64,000 nucleotides of DNA from Polysphondylium violaceum. Taxonomy: Eukaryota > Evosea > Eumycetozoa > Dictyosteliales > Dictyosteliaceae. Numbering within the stretch: the first letter of the stretch is position 1; every line of letters begins with the position of its first letter. Positions 36,704 to 47,918 of this stretch are shown here, one piece after another. Position numbers and translations under genes: made by a program. The stretch spans positions 1 to 64,000 of the forward strand of contig AJWJ01000061.1 of the NCBI GenBank assembly GCA_000277445.1, given 5' to 3'. The notes below the pieces were generated by a model. That model ran no database searches and was not told where the DNA came from. It worked only from the letters and a program-made list of their open reading frames with translations.

Positions 36704-37771
36704 TTTTTGATTTCTTGTTTACCAAATTTGATTTTCTACTTTTTTCTGTTTGTTGTCTATTTACGTCAAATCAAATCTCTGGTTGGTTAAATAAATATAA
36801 AATAAAAATAATAAAATAAAATGATTCTTATGAAATAATTAGGGTGTGGTGCTGTATGTGGTTGGTGGGGAAATAAAATTGATTGTGTGGTGTGTGAATG
36901 ATAATATATCTCGAAAGAATATGATTTATTCCCTCTATTGGTATAAAATGTGAAGGAGTGGAGATGTGTGGGGTGTGTTTGAGTTTAATATTTTTTGACC
37001 TTATGTAGAATGAGAGGTTAAAGACAAATAAACAGATTTATGTGTAAAGAGGATTGGTTATTATGACCACGGTTGTCACTCAGTCTCTTGTTTTTTTCAA
37101 TTTCAAAAAAACTAAAATATCTTTATTGTGCTTTTTTCAACGTAAATATTAAAAAAAAAAAATTAAATAATCATGATCTGATTCCTGGTTTTATAAGCTG
37201 TTGAGTTTGTGAAAAGACTCTGTTGGGAGCTGGTTTTCGTGATTTTTTTGAATTTTTTCGAATTTTTATTTTAATTTTTTTTCTATTTTTTTAAGGCGTG
37301 GCTCTGAATTTTCCTTTTATAATTTCTGCGTGTTTGCATGAGTCAGGGTGGAGAAATAGATATTCAGGATAATACTACATCTTCTTTATTTAGATTAGAT
37401 ATCATATGATTACCTACTATTTATTTGATACCCAAAGATTTAGACCCCTAAACACACTTAAAAAAAAAAAAAGTATATCATATGATATATCTCACAACAC
37501 ACAATGATTTGTGGTCTGAAAGTATTTTTTGTAATTTCTATTTCGATTGAGTGATGGAAGATCTAAAAATAAGTTATTTTTATTCCGATGCTTTTGTATT
37601 ATATTATCGTTTGTTATTACTTACTATTCATCAGCATCGTCGTCATATTGTATTTTTATTCAAATTATTATGATAATGATTCCTCTTTTTTTTGTTAATA
37701 TAATTATTACTCCTATATATTCAGTCTATTCTTTTTGTATCGAGGATGATGACTTTTCAATACACTAGACA
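36704..37771. other. Non-coding spacer
   Basis: No supported gene. It holds GT-rich and T-rich tracts and A runs near 37150 and 37460. The open frame at 37547-37768 is hydrophobic, uses disfavoured codons and has no homology I recognise, so I do not call it. Confidence 0.4.
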
Positions 37772-37990
37772 TTAATTAATTTCTTCTTTGGAGAATGGTG
37801 AAGAAATAAGAGAACCATGATTTTCATATTTATGTTCCTTTGGTTTGTTGTTGAAATAGGTCACCATGTTGTTGTTCTTGATATTAATAATGAAATGACG
37901 AGTCCAATCAGCCCAGTAATTGATTTTGGGCAATCCAAAGGCAGTATAGGGTAGTCTGAGCAATTGATCTTTTGGCTTTATAAAAAGAAT
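37772..37990 (-). pseudogene. Gene fragment, C-terminal part, minus strand
   Basis: Open for 72 codons to a TAA, with codon use typical of real genes here. Readable motifs are QLLRLPYTAFGLPKINYWA, DWTRHFIINIKNNNMVTYFN and SLISSPFSKEEIN. It starts from a stop, with no ATG and no acceptor I can trust. It looks like the 3' end of a gene whose 5' part is lost. It abuts, head to head, a similar fragment on the other strand. Family not recognised. Confidence 0.35.
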
Positions 37991-38150
37991 TCATCCAAAG
38001 ACTTTTTTTGTCCAAGTTATTCTAGAATGGCCACAAGGTGCTCCAAACATCAATGAATCTTACCCACCATGTTTGATTGATGCATTTGCCTTTTATCGTG
38101 AAAAAACTATCCAAACCCAACACATCATAGATTTTGTATTCAAAAATTAA
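37968..38150 (+). pseudogene. Gene fragment, C-terminal part, plus strand
   Basis: Open for 60 codons to a TAA. Motifs include VQVILEWPQGAPNINESYP, LIDAFAFYREKTIQ and a terminal IIDFVFKN, in preferred codons. No start codon or splice acceptor leads into it. Its first 23 bases overlap the opposing fragment at 37772-37990. The pair could come from one gene broken by an inversion or from two truncated genes. Family not recognised. Confidence 0.35.
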
Positions 38151-38198
38151 GATTTTGGAATTTAAATTTATTAAATTTAATGTCTTGTTTTATTTAAT

Positions 38199-41100
38199 TT
38201 ACCAAAAAAGATCATTTTTGTTATTATTATTTGTATTGTTATTTGTATTGTTATTTGTATTGTTATTATTATTTGTATTGTTTTGATTGAAAAAGTTCAT
38301 ATTATTATTATTTGTATTATTAAAGTTCATTGGATTATTATTATTATTCATCATCATCATGTTATTATTATTATTATTATTCATTTGGAAATTAAAATTA
38401 TTATTATTACTACTACTATTCATACTACTATTACTATTCATAGTAAAAGTATTATTATTGTAAAGTGATGATGACGATGATTGTGGTTGTAATGGTTGAC
38501 TTGAATATGAATTAGTATCAAAACTATTCATATTCATATTTGATCCCATATTACTTGTTGTTGAAAAGCTATTATTATTATCTACATAGGAACTTAAATT
38601 AATGTCATATCTAGAGTTACTATTACTCGTTGATTTGTTTGGTTCTAAAATTGGTGGTGAATTGAAAAATGAATTATTATTACTCTTATTCATATTATTA
38701 CTACTAATTTGACTATTAATATTATTGTTACTAAAATTATTATTATTATTATTATTTGAAATTGGTGTAATTGTTGAAAGTCCATCTAATAATCCACCTT
38801 TGTTGTTATTGTTACTATTAAAACTATTGTTATTTGACAAAGGTGTATTAAAACTACTATTTAAACTACTATTTAAACTACTAAAACTATTATTAAAATT
38901 ACTACTACTATTGTTGTTATTTAAAGATAAAGGAGGAGCATTTGATAAATTACTATTATTACTACTATTTATATTATTATTACCAATAGATGAAAAATTT
39001 GAAAAAGGGTCATTTGACTGAGTATTTTTAACAGGACTAGTCACATTACTAGTAGCAGTATTTGTTGAACCAAAACTATTAAAATCTGGTGAATCTAAAA
39101 ATGATTTATTACCAGAACCGCTACTATTGTTGAGATTGTTGTTGCTTGGAGAAGTTTTAAAGAGGTTATTTGAACTATTATTTAAATTGTTTGTTGGAGA
39201 AGTAGGTGGTGGAGGTAGAGTGATTGTGATTGGTTGTAAGGATGGTTGGACTGTGGCGGGAGGTGAGGTGGTAGGAGTGGATGTGCCGCCAATACCTAGA
39301 TTAGAGAGTGCAGAGGGTAGTGATATATTACCGAGTACATTTGCAAATTTATCACCTTCAGAAATCTCTGGTTTGGTGTATCGGGCAAGATTCAAGAGTT
39401 CATTGAGACGCTCAGATTCATAGGTTTGGAGGATTTCTTTGATCACGCGCATAATGGTTTTGTATTGCTCCAAATCCAAGTGTTTGTCGGCCGAGAGGGG
39501 AATAAGGGCGGGCAAGACTTTGAGTGCCAACATCTCGCCTCCAAGTTTTTTGGAAATGGCTTCATAGGTTTGAACAAGAGCCTCGAGGATGGGGGGCGAG
39601 TTGTCGACGGCGAGAATCTTTTCTAAGTGAGGAATGACCGTGTCGATAATGACCTTTTTCTCTATCGAAGGGATGAGGATGGTGAACCACTGGATGGCCT
39701 TGGTTCGAATGTGGATGGGGAATCCCGTGACACAAAGATTCGTAAGACGTGGAATGACGCCAACAGTGATAATTTCGCAATCGAAAAACTTGGCAATCGG
39801 TTGACATGTGTTTAAACACTGGAAGATAATCTCTTGGGTGGGTCCACACAAGGTGCCCAAAACGACGGGGACCACAGTTCTCTTGATGGTGTCCAGGTTG
39901 CATTTGGTCAAAAAGAGGGTAAGGTTCTCCAAGAGGCAGGCCAAGATGTCAGGCTTGATGTTGGGGTTGGTTAGGATGGGCTGGAGGACAGGCATTACCT
40001 GTGACACAAATGATTCCTTTTTAAAGAGATTCTCTTTACATATGGCCACAATGTTGGGAAACACGACATAAGACACACGCTCGTTGGCCACCTCTTGTAA
40101 AAGGATGGGAAGAATATAATTTGTCTGCAAACGAATGGAAAACTGAGACAATATTCTCAACAAACCTCGGTAGAATTGTATCTTTGATTCATCCTCTTTC
40201 TGCACAATGTTGTGGATATACACCAATGTCTTTGTCAATATATCTTGGAAATACGAGGATCTTATAAAGTTTTCCAAATCACCTCTCATCTGGGTGTCGC
40301 CCAACAAAATAGAACACACCTTGGCACTATCCAATCGATGGGTATTGTTTGCAGTCACTCTACGTATATGGTCCAAAATATTATTATAATATGCCAACGT
40401 ACCCAACTTGGATATTTGGCTATGATCCAATGAAGGATGTTCTAAATTGATATTCAATGTCAATTCATAAATCAGTCTACCAACGCTAAATAAATCTGAA
40501 TTATTTTCAAATCTCTTGTTTAGAATAAATTCTGGTGCTAAATATTCTACGTTGGGTAATATACACGATTGATCTTGATTTTGATAAATAAATTCCCTTA
40601 AATCTGCTAGACTTAAATTTTGTATAGGTGGTTCTTTAGTTTCCATTGAACATGTAAATCCCTATTATTTAATAATTATTAATTATTAGTCTATGATAAT
40701 AGATATACATCGATATTATCATACTTACTAATCCACCCAATTTCCATTTTAAACTCTTTGTAATAAAGATTGATTCAGGTGATATATTTCTATGCATTAA
40801 TTTGGCAGTGTGATTGAGGAAATGAAGACCTTCGAGTATTTGAAAGATACCAGTTTTGACTTCGAGTTCTTCAAAGGTAAAATCTTTTAATTTAAACGAC
40901 TGTTCAGATGGTGCTGATGAATCTGCCGATGCTCTTTTTCTCGATCTATAATAGCTCATAAGATCTTCAAGGGTAGATAAAATTGGTTCTGTTGCAAAAT
41001 AAATATGTGTTTTGGTTTCCTCCAACACACTAACAACATTTAAAATAGATGGATGTCGTAATCGTTGTAATGCCTGTCCCTCTTTCTTGACAAATGAATT

Positions 41101-41392
41101 GATTTGTTCCTGTGTTGATTTTGGTAATTTTTCATTCAACTTTTTATCAAGTACCTAAATTATTGATTTATTAATAATTATGAATAAATCAATTATTTTA
41201 ATAATAATAATGATGATGATGGAAACATACAAATAAAGAAACCTCTTCATTTGAGGTTTTCTTGAGGCCTTCATGAATTTTCCAAAATCTTGTAGAGGAT
41301 ACTTGTTCCTTTAGATCATGATCTTTGATTGGATTAATTAGATTGTTTGCACTACCTAGAAATCCACGTACTTTACTTGTTACTGCATCCAT
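38199..41392 (-). CDS. scyl2: SCY1-like pseudokinase SCYL2 (CVAK104 type), 3 exons
   Basis: Clathrin-coat-associated pseudokinase acting in trafficking between Golgi and endosomes. Exons are 41392-41231, 41154-40729 and 40661-38199 (162, 426, 2463 bases, all phase 0), giving 1,016 residues. The start [20 protein letters not shown] and the [10 protein letters not shown] and [15 protein letters not shown] stretches match the SCYL2 N-lobe. Catalytic motifs are degenerate: the HRD loop reads [10 protein letters not shown] and the DFG position reads LGGLGF, so activity is not expected. EYLAPEF and [12 protein letters not shown] mark the C-lobe. HEAT repeats follow (for example [11 protein letters not shown]-like helices), then about 380 residues of Asn/Ser/Pro-rich tail with an NDPF motif that may bind adaptor proteins. 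Confidence 0.9.
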
Positions 41393-41565
41393 GTATGATT
41401 AGTGATAGACTTCTGTGATGTGAGCAATCATGCAATATAAATCTCAAATCGCAAAATAAAAAAATGTGTAGAAAAAAAAAAAATAAAAAAAGTAAAAAAA
41501 AAAAATAAATAAAAAGATACACCCCACCTTTATTTGTGCAAAAGACGACGTGTGTCATATGAAAT

Positions 41566-43200
41566 ATGCAATCACTAAAGAACAGCATAGTGGGATTACA
41601 TAAAAGATGGTCTTTGTTGAATTCAACTGCCAACGTAATCAATCGTAGATCATATACTACCCAACAACTGACAAATGGTAACATAACACACACAGACAAT
41701 TTGAATCAATGTTCAAATGATTATATTCGAGACAAGAGTGGAGATCTGTGGGAATTGGTTGTAGGCGTAGAGATTCATGCACAGACAAAGACAAAAGAGA
41801 AATTGTTTTCCAATAGTGCAAATATAGGTAGTGTGGATGGACTACAGGCAAACTCGAGAGTATCGTTCACAGATGCTGCATTTCCAGGGACTTTGCCCAT
41901 TTTGAATCAAAGTTGTGTGGAACAAGCAATCAAAACGGGTATTTCTATTGGAGGAGAGATCAACCCGGTGTCTTTTTTCGATAGAAAGCACTACTTTTAT
42001 CAAGATTTACCGCTAGGTTACCAGATTACACAATACACTGATCCCATTGTGAGGGGTGGAAAGATGATACTCACTCTCAATGATGGCAGACAGCATACAA
42101 TCAGAATATCACATATTCAATTGGAACAAGACAGTGGTAAATCAATTCATGACATGCATCCAACACAATCACTGGTGGATTTAAATAGAGCTGGCATTGG
42201 ATTGATGGAGATTGTGTCTCATGCCGATTTCAGATCCAGTGAGCAGGTGGGTTTGTATATAAAGAAACTTCAGCATCTACTCAAACACGTTGGTAGTAGT
42301 GATGCCAATATGCAGCTTGGTGAACTTCGTTGTGATATTAATATCAGTGTCCACAAACCCAATACTCCTCTTGGCACTAGAGTCGAGCTAAAGAATATGA
42401 TTAGTCCCAAGGCCATCATGTCTTCCATCAATGCCGAGGCAAAAAGACAAATTCAACTATTAGAGCAAGGCCTGCCAATCACTAGAGAAACCAGAGGTTT
42501 TAATCAAGAGACTGGTGAAACCTTTCACATGAGAACCAAGGAGGGTGAGGTAGATTATCGTTTCTTTCCCGAACCTGATCTACCACCCCTTGTCATCAAC
42601 CCCACTTGGATTGAAACTATTAGAGAGTCTCTTGGAGAGATGCCAGAGGATATGAAAAAGAGAATCATTTCCCTCTACCAGCTATCCGATTACGAAGCAT
42701 CTCTGTTGATTGAAGATTTCCGTATTGCTTTATTCTTTGAGAAAAGCATTCATCACAATACCCAAGAGCCTAGATTGGCCAAAAGCATCCTTCCTTGGAT
42801 TACCAGAGACATCTTCTCATTTATAAACGACAACAACACCTCTTTTGATCAAATCAATCTCACCATTGACCAATTTACAGAGTTTTTAGATCTCATCAAA
42901 ACCGATTACCTCTCTCCAAGAACTGGCAAAGAGATCTTGTCACTGATTCTCAAAGGCGACAAACGATCGCCCAAAGCCATAACCGACGCCCTCGGTCTCT
43001 CTCAAATTTCAGATGACCTAGTTTTAGATCAACTCTGTCAATCTGTCGTTCTCGCACATCCCAAAGAAGTCAATGAATACAGATCTGGTCGTGACAGAGT
43101 ATTTAAATTTTTTGTCGGTGAAATTATGAAAAAAACCAAAGGTAGATCAAGTCCGGAAAAAGTAAACACTTTTCTAAGAAAATATTTGGATAATAAATAA
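41566..43200 (+). CDS. gatB: Mitochondrial aspartyl/glutamyl-tRNA amidotransferase subunit B
   Basis: Subunit B of the GatCAB amidotransferase, which converts Glu-tRNA(Gln) to Gln-tRNA(Gln) in mitochondria. Single exon, 544 residues. The first 35 or so residues are basic and hydroxylated without acids (MQSLKNSIVGLHKRWSLL...INRRSYTT), a mitochondrial presequence. The core begins WELVVGVEIHAQTKTKEKLF and continues DRKHYFYQDLPLGYQITQY, the PET112/GatB signature region, with LVDLNRAGIGLMEIVSHADF and GELRCDINISV. The C-terminal GatB/YqeY helical domain ends LRKYLDNK. It is divergent from SCYL2, with only 173 bases between starts, so the two probably share a promoter. Confidence 0.95.
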   Translation: MQSLKNSIVGLHKRWSLLNSTANVINRRSYTTQQLTNGNITHTDNLNQCSNDYIRDKSGDLWELVVGVEIHAQTKTKEKLFSNSANIGSVDGLQANSRVSFTDAAFPGTLPILNQSCVEQAIKTGISIGGEINPVSFFDRKHYFYQDLPLGYQITQYTDPIVRGGKMILTLNDGRQHTIRISHIQLEQDSGKSIHDMHPTQSLVDLNRAGIGLMEIVSHADFRSSEQVGLYIKKLQHLLKHVGSSDANMQLGELRCDINISVHKPNTPLGTRVELKNMISPKAIMSSINAEAKRQIQLLEQGLPITRETRGFNQETGETFHMRTKEGEVDYRFFPEPDLPPLVINPTWIETIRESLGEMPEDMKKRIISLYQLSDYEASLLIEDFRIALFFEKSIHHNTQEPRLAKSILPWITRDIFSFINDNNTSFDQINLTIDQFTEFLDLIKTDYLSPRTGKEILSLILKGDKRSPKAITDALGLSQISDDLVLDQLCQSVVLAHPKEVNEYRSGRDRVFKFFVGEIMKKTKGRSSPEKVNTFLRKYLDNK

Positions 43201-43225
43201 ATAAATAATTGAATTGTAAATAAGT

Positions 43226-44854
43226 TTATTTTAAATAATTAAAAAACTTTAATCTATTGGCAGAGTTTTCAATTTTCATATAAAATGATTTTAAATTGGT
43301 AGAGGTTAAAATAAAACTAGACAACTCTTTGATGGGTATATCAAACAATAGATAACAATCCAAATGTAATTCTATTAATTTTGGATACCTTTTGAGGAAA
43401 TCTATCAATTCTGTGGCTTTGATGGCAAAGGAAAAATGAGAATAATGATGTATATTATTAAAATGTTCCAATGATAAAGTATTACTTGAATTACATTTAT
43501 CTATAGATTTAAATAAATCTTGATTCCATATTGGTTGCTTATTTGATAACCCAATTGATACATTTACAAGATTATTAAAAAATTCATATCCTTTAAATAA
43601 TAGTGGCGGTGATTGTTGAACTTTGATTTGATTGCTAACCTCTAGTTTCTGTATTCTCTTGTGCATCCTAAATACATCTACTTGATCAGACATAAAGGTT
43701 TTAATTGATAAATATTCAATATTTGATTCGACTGTCCAAAAAGATAAAAATTTATAATCCAGGCTATCATCAGTTAACTGTTTGGTTGATAATTTCTTGA
43801 GAGATGTATTTGTAATATTCACTTCAATTTCTTGTTGATTTCTTATATCACAATTTGTTAAATTCAATTCTAAAATCTTGTTATTATTATTTAAATAGTA
43901 TGCAAGCTCTACCAATTTGATTATATTTTCGTGATCAATATCTAGAATTAAAAGACTGGGATGATAAATTAAATTCTCTATAGTAAATAGTTCAATACTT
44001 CCATGTACTTCGATAAACAATGCTTTTAAATTGTTACAATTTCCCAATAGTTTTTCTAAACTTTGCCTTTCAATCATTTGATTTAAAACCAATTTATCTA
44101 TATTACTACCATTGATTGACTGGGGGAAATGGAGGATATCTCTTTCATCAGGCTCGTTAAATTGCAACTCGCAAATATCTGGATAATTTTCCAAAACCGT
44201 TGGTAAGATATCACAGCAAAATGAAAATACTTCCTGGTCACAAAGATCATCAATCATTAGTTTTTTTATCACTTGTTTGGTTCCCACAACACTTGTGATA
44301 AACTCTAACCTCTCTTGGACTTGCTCCATTCTATGATTACCACTGCCTTGTATTAAAATAGTATTGTGAAACACTGCCTGAGTGATATCACTTGCTTGTA
44401 TTTCATCAAATGAGTTCATATTGTGATTGATCATTGCAGAGTTTGGTATAGACAAGTCAGTCTGGTATCTCTTTTTGACCATACTTGATGCAATCGTCCC
44501 CACTGAATAGGATATAGGACCACCCCAGTTGCATTCAAACACTATGGTCTGAAATTGAAACCCACTTTTAACGAGTTGTCTACACTTGTCAATATCACTT
44601 TTGACATCCATTAAATAAAAACAAGGATAATCTAATTTCAACAAAACACTCTTCCACTCTCTACAAACTTGTGAGATGTGGCAAATAATGGTATAGAGTG
44701 AAATAAAACTACACTTTGTGATTTTATTATCCTTGTGTATTTGATAATTTTTTAAATCTCTCTGATAAACCATTTTAATATACAAATCTATATAATATTT
44801 TAATATTTGTTTAATAACCAATAATGATGGTATTAAACTATTATTTGTATTCAT
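43226..44854 (-). CDS. F-box/leucine-rich-like protein, dictyostelid-specific
   Basis: Intronless, 542 residues. Residues 1-70 resemble a degenerate F-box: IPSLLVIKQILKYYIDLYI followed by a spacer and CHISQVCREWKSVLLK. The remainder holds irregular leucine-rich units such as LFIEVHGSIELFTIENLIYH, SLLILDIDHENIIKLVELAY and KILELNLTNCDIRNQ, and ends TNLKSFYMKIENSANRLKFF. Proteins of this kind are numerous in dictyostelids; an SCF ubiquitin-ligase adaptor role is plausible from the layout but unproven. Its 3' end lies 25 bases from that of gatB, in convergent orientation. Confidence 0.65.
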   Translation of the reverse strand: MNTNNSLIPSLLVIKQILKYYIDLYIKMVYQRDLKNYQIHKDNKITKCSFISLYTIICHISQVCREWKSVLLKLDYPCFYLMDVKSDIDKCRQLVKSGFQFQTIVFECNWGGPISYSVGTIASSMVKKRYQTDLSIPNSAMINHNMNSFDEIQASDITQAVFHNTILIQGSGNHRMEQVQERLEFITSVVGTKQVIKKLMIDDLCDQEVFSFCCDILPTVLENYPDICELQFNEPDERDILHFPQSINGSNIDKLVLNQMIERQSLEKLLGNCNNLKALFIEVHGSIELFTIENLIYHPSLLILDIDHENIIKLVELAYYLNNNNKILELNLTNCDIRNQQEIEVNITNTSLKKLSTKQLTDDSLDYKFLSFWTVESNIEYLSIKTFMSDQVDVFRMHKRIQKLEVSNQIKVQQSPPLLFKGYEFFNNLVNVSIGLSNKQPIWNQDLFKSIDKCNSSNTLSLEHFNNIHHYSHFSFAIKATELIDFLKRYPKLIELHLDCYLLFDIPIKELSSFILTSTNLKSFYMKIENSANRLKFFNYLK

Positions 44855-45091
44855 GACTTGGACATAATATTAATAATAAAAGACAAATTTTTAATTTATA
44901 AATCTTAATTTGTCGACTACACAGCGATAAAAAAAGTGGGAAAAAAAATGTAATTATTATTTTTTTTTGCTTTTTTTCGGTTTTTCTGATTAAAATTAAA
45001 TATCATATGAAATAGTGTGTGTTACCCTATTTAGTGTATATTAGTATAAACATATATCTTATCATAGATTTTAGATATATATAAAAACAAG

Positions 45092-46297
45092 ATGTCTGCG
45101 GCAGGTCGTACAAATAAATTAATTAAAGAAATAGAGGCAAAAGCAGCAAGATATGTAACAAAAGAGAATCATAGATATTATAAAATACCAGGTGCAGATA
45201 GAGATTTCCCCAGTGTCACTACTGTGCTGGGCATTGTACATAAACCTTCACTTTTCAATTGGCAAATCAATAGTTTTACACAGTCGGTGGTTGAATCACT
45301 TCAAACATTGCCACAGATTATTCAGAGTCTTACTGCAGCCACAACCATAGACTCTCCACCAAAACCACCAAAATCAGAGGAGGTTATCAAACAGATTATC
45401 AATGAATCCAAAGCACGTACAAAAAAGGTTGTAGACACTTCGGTAAATATTGGCGTGACTGCCCACGCAGTCATCGATGACAATGTCTTGAAGCCCAAGG
45501 GCGAAAAGATAAAAAAAGAGGCGATCAAGGCTATGCCCGCCGAAGTGCAGCCGATTGTGTCGGCGTTTGACCTGTGGAGGGCCAAGGCTGGTCTGACATT
45601 TGAAAGAAAAGACTCCTTTGTATATTCCCTCAGCCATCGATACGCCGGCGCGGTGGATGCAGTCGCGCGTCATGACGATGGACACCTTATAGCAATCGAT
45701 TGGAAAACAAGCAATGGCTTTTATGGCACACAAGCACTCCAAGTCTCTGCCTATTGCAAAGCACTCGAAGAAATGTTTGGCGAGCCCATCAAAGAGGCCT
45801 GGATCGTTAAATTTGATAAAACCAATCCAGATTTTGAAACCAAACGAGTGCACGACATTGAAGAAAGCTTTGAAGCTTTTCTCGGTGCCCTCCATCTCTA
45901 TAACTATATGAATCACAAAACCTACTTTATCGATCTCCACTCCAGCAAACCTGTATCAAATGACTCTTTTTTTAAAAACAAAGATAAATCTCAATCCTAC
46001 TCTACAAAAACCAACAACACCAAATCAAAAGTATCGGTAGATATTACTACTGAATCCTCTCTAAACAAGTCGATGGCTATCCAAACAGCATCATCTCTCG
46101 TATCAGAAATTCAAATTTCATCAACACCGAATGTAAACGACAACGAAAACGACAAACAAGAAATGAACGAGCATGAAAACCTCCTCGAAAATATTAAAAA
46201 CTATAAATCTAAATGTTCATATCTCATCAAAGACACCCCTTCTGGGCAAAGCACACCAAAGATAGTAGTCACAAATAAAAACACACAAAAAATTTAA
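45092..46297 (+). CDS. MGME1-like PD-(D/E)xK exonuclease
   Basis: Single exon, 401 residues. It resembles mitochondrial genome maintenance exonuclease 1, a RecB-type nuclease that trims single-stranded flaps in mitochondrial DNA replication. Supporting motifs are YYKIPGADRDFPSVTTVL at the start, GVTAHAVID (family histidine region) and YAGAVDAVARHDDGHLIAID with WKTS, supplying the active-site D near residue 188 and the D-x-K near 203-205. QALQVSAYCKALEE follows, as in the human protein. No clear mitochondrial presequence is visible, though the N-terminus is basic. Residues from about 300 on are low-complexity Ser/Lys/Asn-rich and probably disordered. Confidence 0.8.
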   Translation: MSAAGRTNKLIKEIEAKAARYVTKENHRYYKIPGADRDFPSVTTVLGIVHKPSLFNWQINSFTQSVVESLQTLPQIIQSLTAATTIDSPPKPPKSEEVIKQIINESKARTKKVVDTSVNIGVTAHAVIDDNVLKPKGEKIKKEAIKAMPAEVQPIVSAFDLWRAKAGLTFERKDSFVYSLSHRYAGAVDAVARHDDGHLIAIDWKTSNGFYGTQALQVSAYCKALEEMFGEPIKEAWIVKFDKTNPDFETKRVHDIEESFEAFLGALHLYNYMNHKTYFIDLHSSKPVSNDSFFKNKDKSQSYSTKTNNTKSKVSVDITTESSLNKSMAIQTASSLVSEIQISSTPNVNDNENDKQEMNEHENLLENIKNYKSKCSYLIKDTPSGQSTPKIVVTNKNTQKI

Positions 46298-46409
46298 TTC
46301 ATTTCTTTGTTTGTAAAAAAGTCAATGACAAGTGGTGGGTGGTGAAATTCATTTCATTTCATTTTACTAGTTATCTTTTTCACACACATATATATATAAT
46401 TAAACAAAT

Positions 46410-47858
46410 ATGACAACACATACAATACAAGTAGAACAACAACCATGGGATAAAGTCATTCAAGATATTGCAGATTATGTTATAAACTACAACATCAATA
46501 GCACCCAAGCATACCAAACTGCACACTATACAGTGTTTGATGCGATCGGATGTGGCTATTTGGCTTTAAAGTTTGGTGAGTGCACAAAGCTGATGGGCCC
46601 TGTTGTCCCTGGTACAGCCGTGCCAAATGGCTGTAGAGTCCCAGGTACAAATTTTGTTTTGGATCCTGTGTCTGCTAGCTTTAATATCGGGTGCATGAAC
46701 AGATGGCTCGACTTCAATGACACATGGCTAGGTAAAGAGTGGGGTCATCCAAGTGATAATCTCGCAACAGTACTCTCTGTCGCACAGTATGTGGTCAATC
46801 ACCAACACAAGTCTGTGACCATGAGAGACGTATTGACAGCTTTGATAAAGTGCTATGAAATACAGGGTGTGTTGGCACTGGAAAACAGCTTTAATCAGGT
46901 AGGTTTGGATCATGTTGTGTTGGTCAAGGTGGCCAGTGTCGCAGTGGCCACCCATATGCTCGGAGGCAATAGACTAGAGATCATGAATGCTATTAGTAAT
47001 GCTTGGATCGACGGACAAGCACTTCGTACCTACAGACATCACCCCAACACAGGATCTAGAAAATGCTGGGCTGCAGGTGATGCATCAAGTCGTGCGGTAA
47101 GACTCGCCCTCATGGCTGTCAACGGTGAACAGGGCTACCCTTCCGCTCTAACGGCCAAGATATGGGGCTTTTACGATGTATACTTTGGAGGCAAAGAATT
47201 TCGATTCCAAAGACCCTATGGCTCCTATGTCATGGAAAATGTTTTGTTCAAGGTCTCTTTTCCCGCAGAATTTCATGCACAAACCTCTGTAGAGTGCGCC
47301 ATAGCTTTGCATCCCGAGGTCAAAGACCGTCTCGATGACATTGAAAAGATTGTCATACACACTCACGAGTCGGCCATCAGAATCATTGACAAGAGAGGCG
47401 TTTTGAAAAATCCTTCAGACAGAGACCATTGTCTTCAATACTGCACCGCCATCGGTCTTATCTATGGTGATCTCCATTCAGGCCATTACGAAGACATGGT
47501 GGCACTTACCGATAAACGTATCGATGAACTTAGAGAAAAGATGCATATCGTTGAAAACCCAGATTTCTCATTTGACTACCACAACCCCGAGAAAAGAAGC
47601 ATAGCCAACTCTATCACCATTCACTATAAAGACGGCACCAAATCCGATACCGTGCAAATTGAATACCCTATTGGTCATCCCAAAAGACGTTCAGACGCCC
47701 TCCCTTTACTCGAGAAAAAGTTTTTCGGTGCTATCCACGACAGTAACCTCTTTACCTCATCCAACTCCAAACTTGATCAAATTAAATCACTCTACAATGA
47801 TATGGAGAAACTCAACAGTACCTCTATTACAGAGTTTATCAATCTATTCTCTTTATAA
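46410..47858 (+). CDS. prpD: 2-methylcitrate dehydratase (MmgE/PrpD family)
   Basis: Dehydrates 2-methylcitrate to 2-methyl-cis-aconitate in the methylcitrate cycle, which disposes of propionyl-CoA. Single exon, 482 residues, the usual length (E. coli PrpD 483). The diagnostic block [20 protein letters not shown] is nearly that of PrpD rather than of cis-aconitate decarboxylase. Other PrpD blocks are [37 protein letters not shown] and [20 protein letters not shown] see no obvious mitochondrial presequence or SKL-type peroxisomal signal; the C-terminus is INLFSL. The pathway partner MUT lies two genes downstream on the other strand. Confidence 0.9.
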   Translation: MTTHTIQVEQQPWDKVIQDIADYVINYNINSTQAYQTAHYTVFDAIGCGYLALKFGECTKLMGPVVPGTAVPNGCRVPGTNFVLDPVSASFNIGCMNRWLDFNDTWLGKEWGHPSDNLATVLSVAQYVVNHQHKSVTMRDVLTALIKCYEIQGVLALENSFNQVGLDHVVLVKVASVAVATHMLGGNRLEIMNAISNAWIDGQALRTYRHHPNTGSRKCWAAGDASSRAVRLALMAVNGEQGYPSALTAKIWGFYDVYFGGKEFRFQRPYGSYVMENVLFKVSFPAEFHAQTSVECAIALHPEVKDRLDDIEKIVIHTHESAIRIIDKRGVLKNPSDRDHCLQYCTAIGLIYGDLHSGHYEDMVALTDKRIDELREKMHIVENPDFSFDYHNPEKRSIANSITIHYKDGTKSDTVQIEYPIGHPKRRSDALPLLEKKFFGAIHDSNLFTSSNSKLDQIKSLYNDMEKLNSTSITEFINLFSL

Positions 47859-47918
47859 ACAAACAAAATCTTAGATATTTTAAAATATGCACAAAAATCA
47901 ATTTATTAAACTAATATA

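Noticed and set aside
37547-37768. Open frame of 73 codons on the plus strand
   Set aside because: Hydrophobic composition from T-rich DNA, disfavoured codons, no recognisable domain and no promoter.
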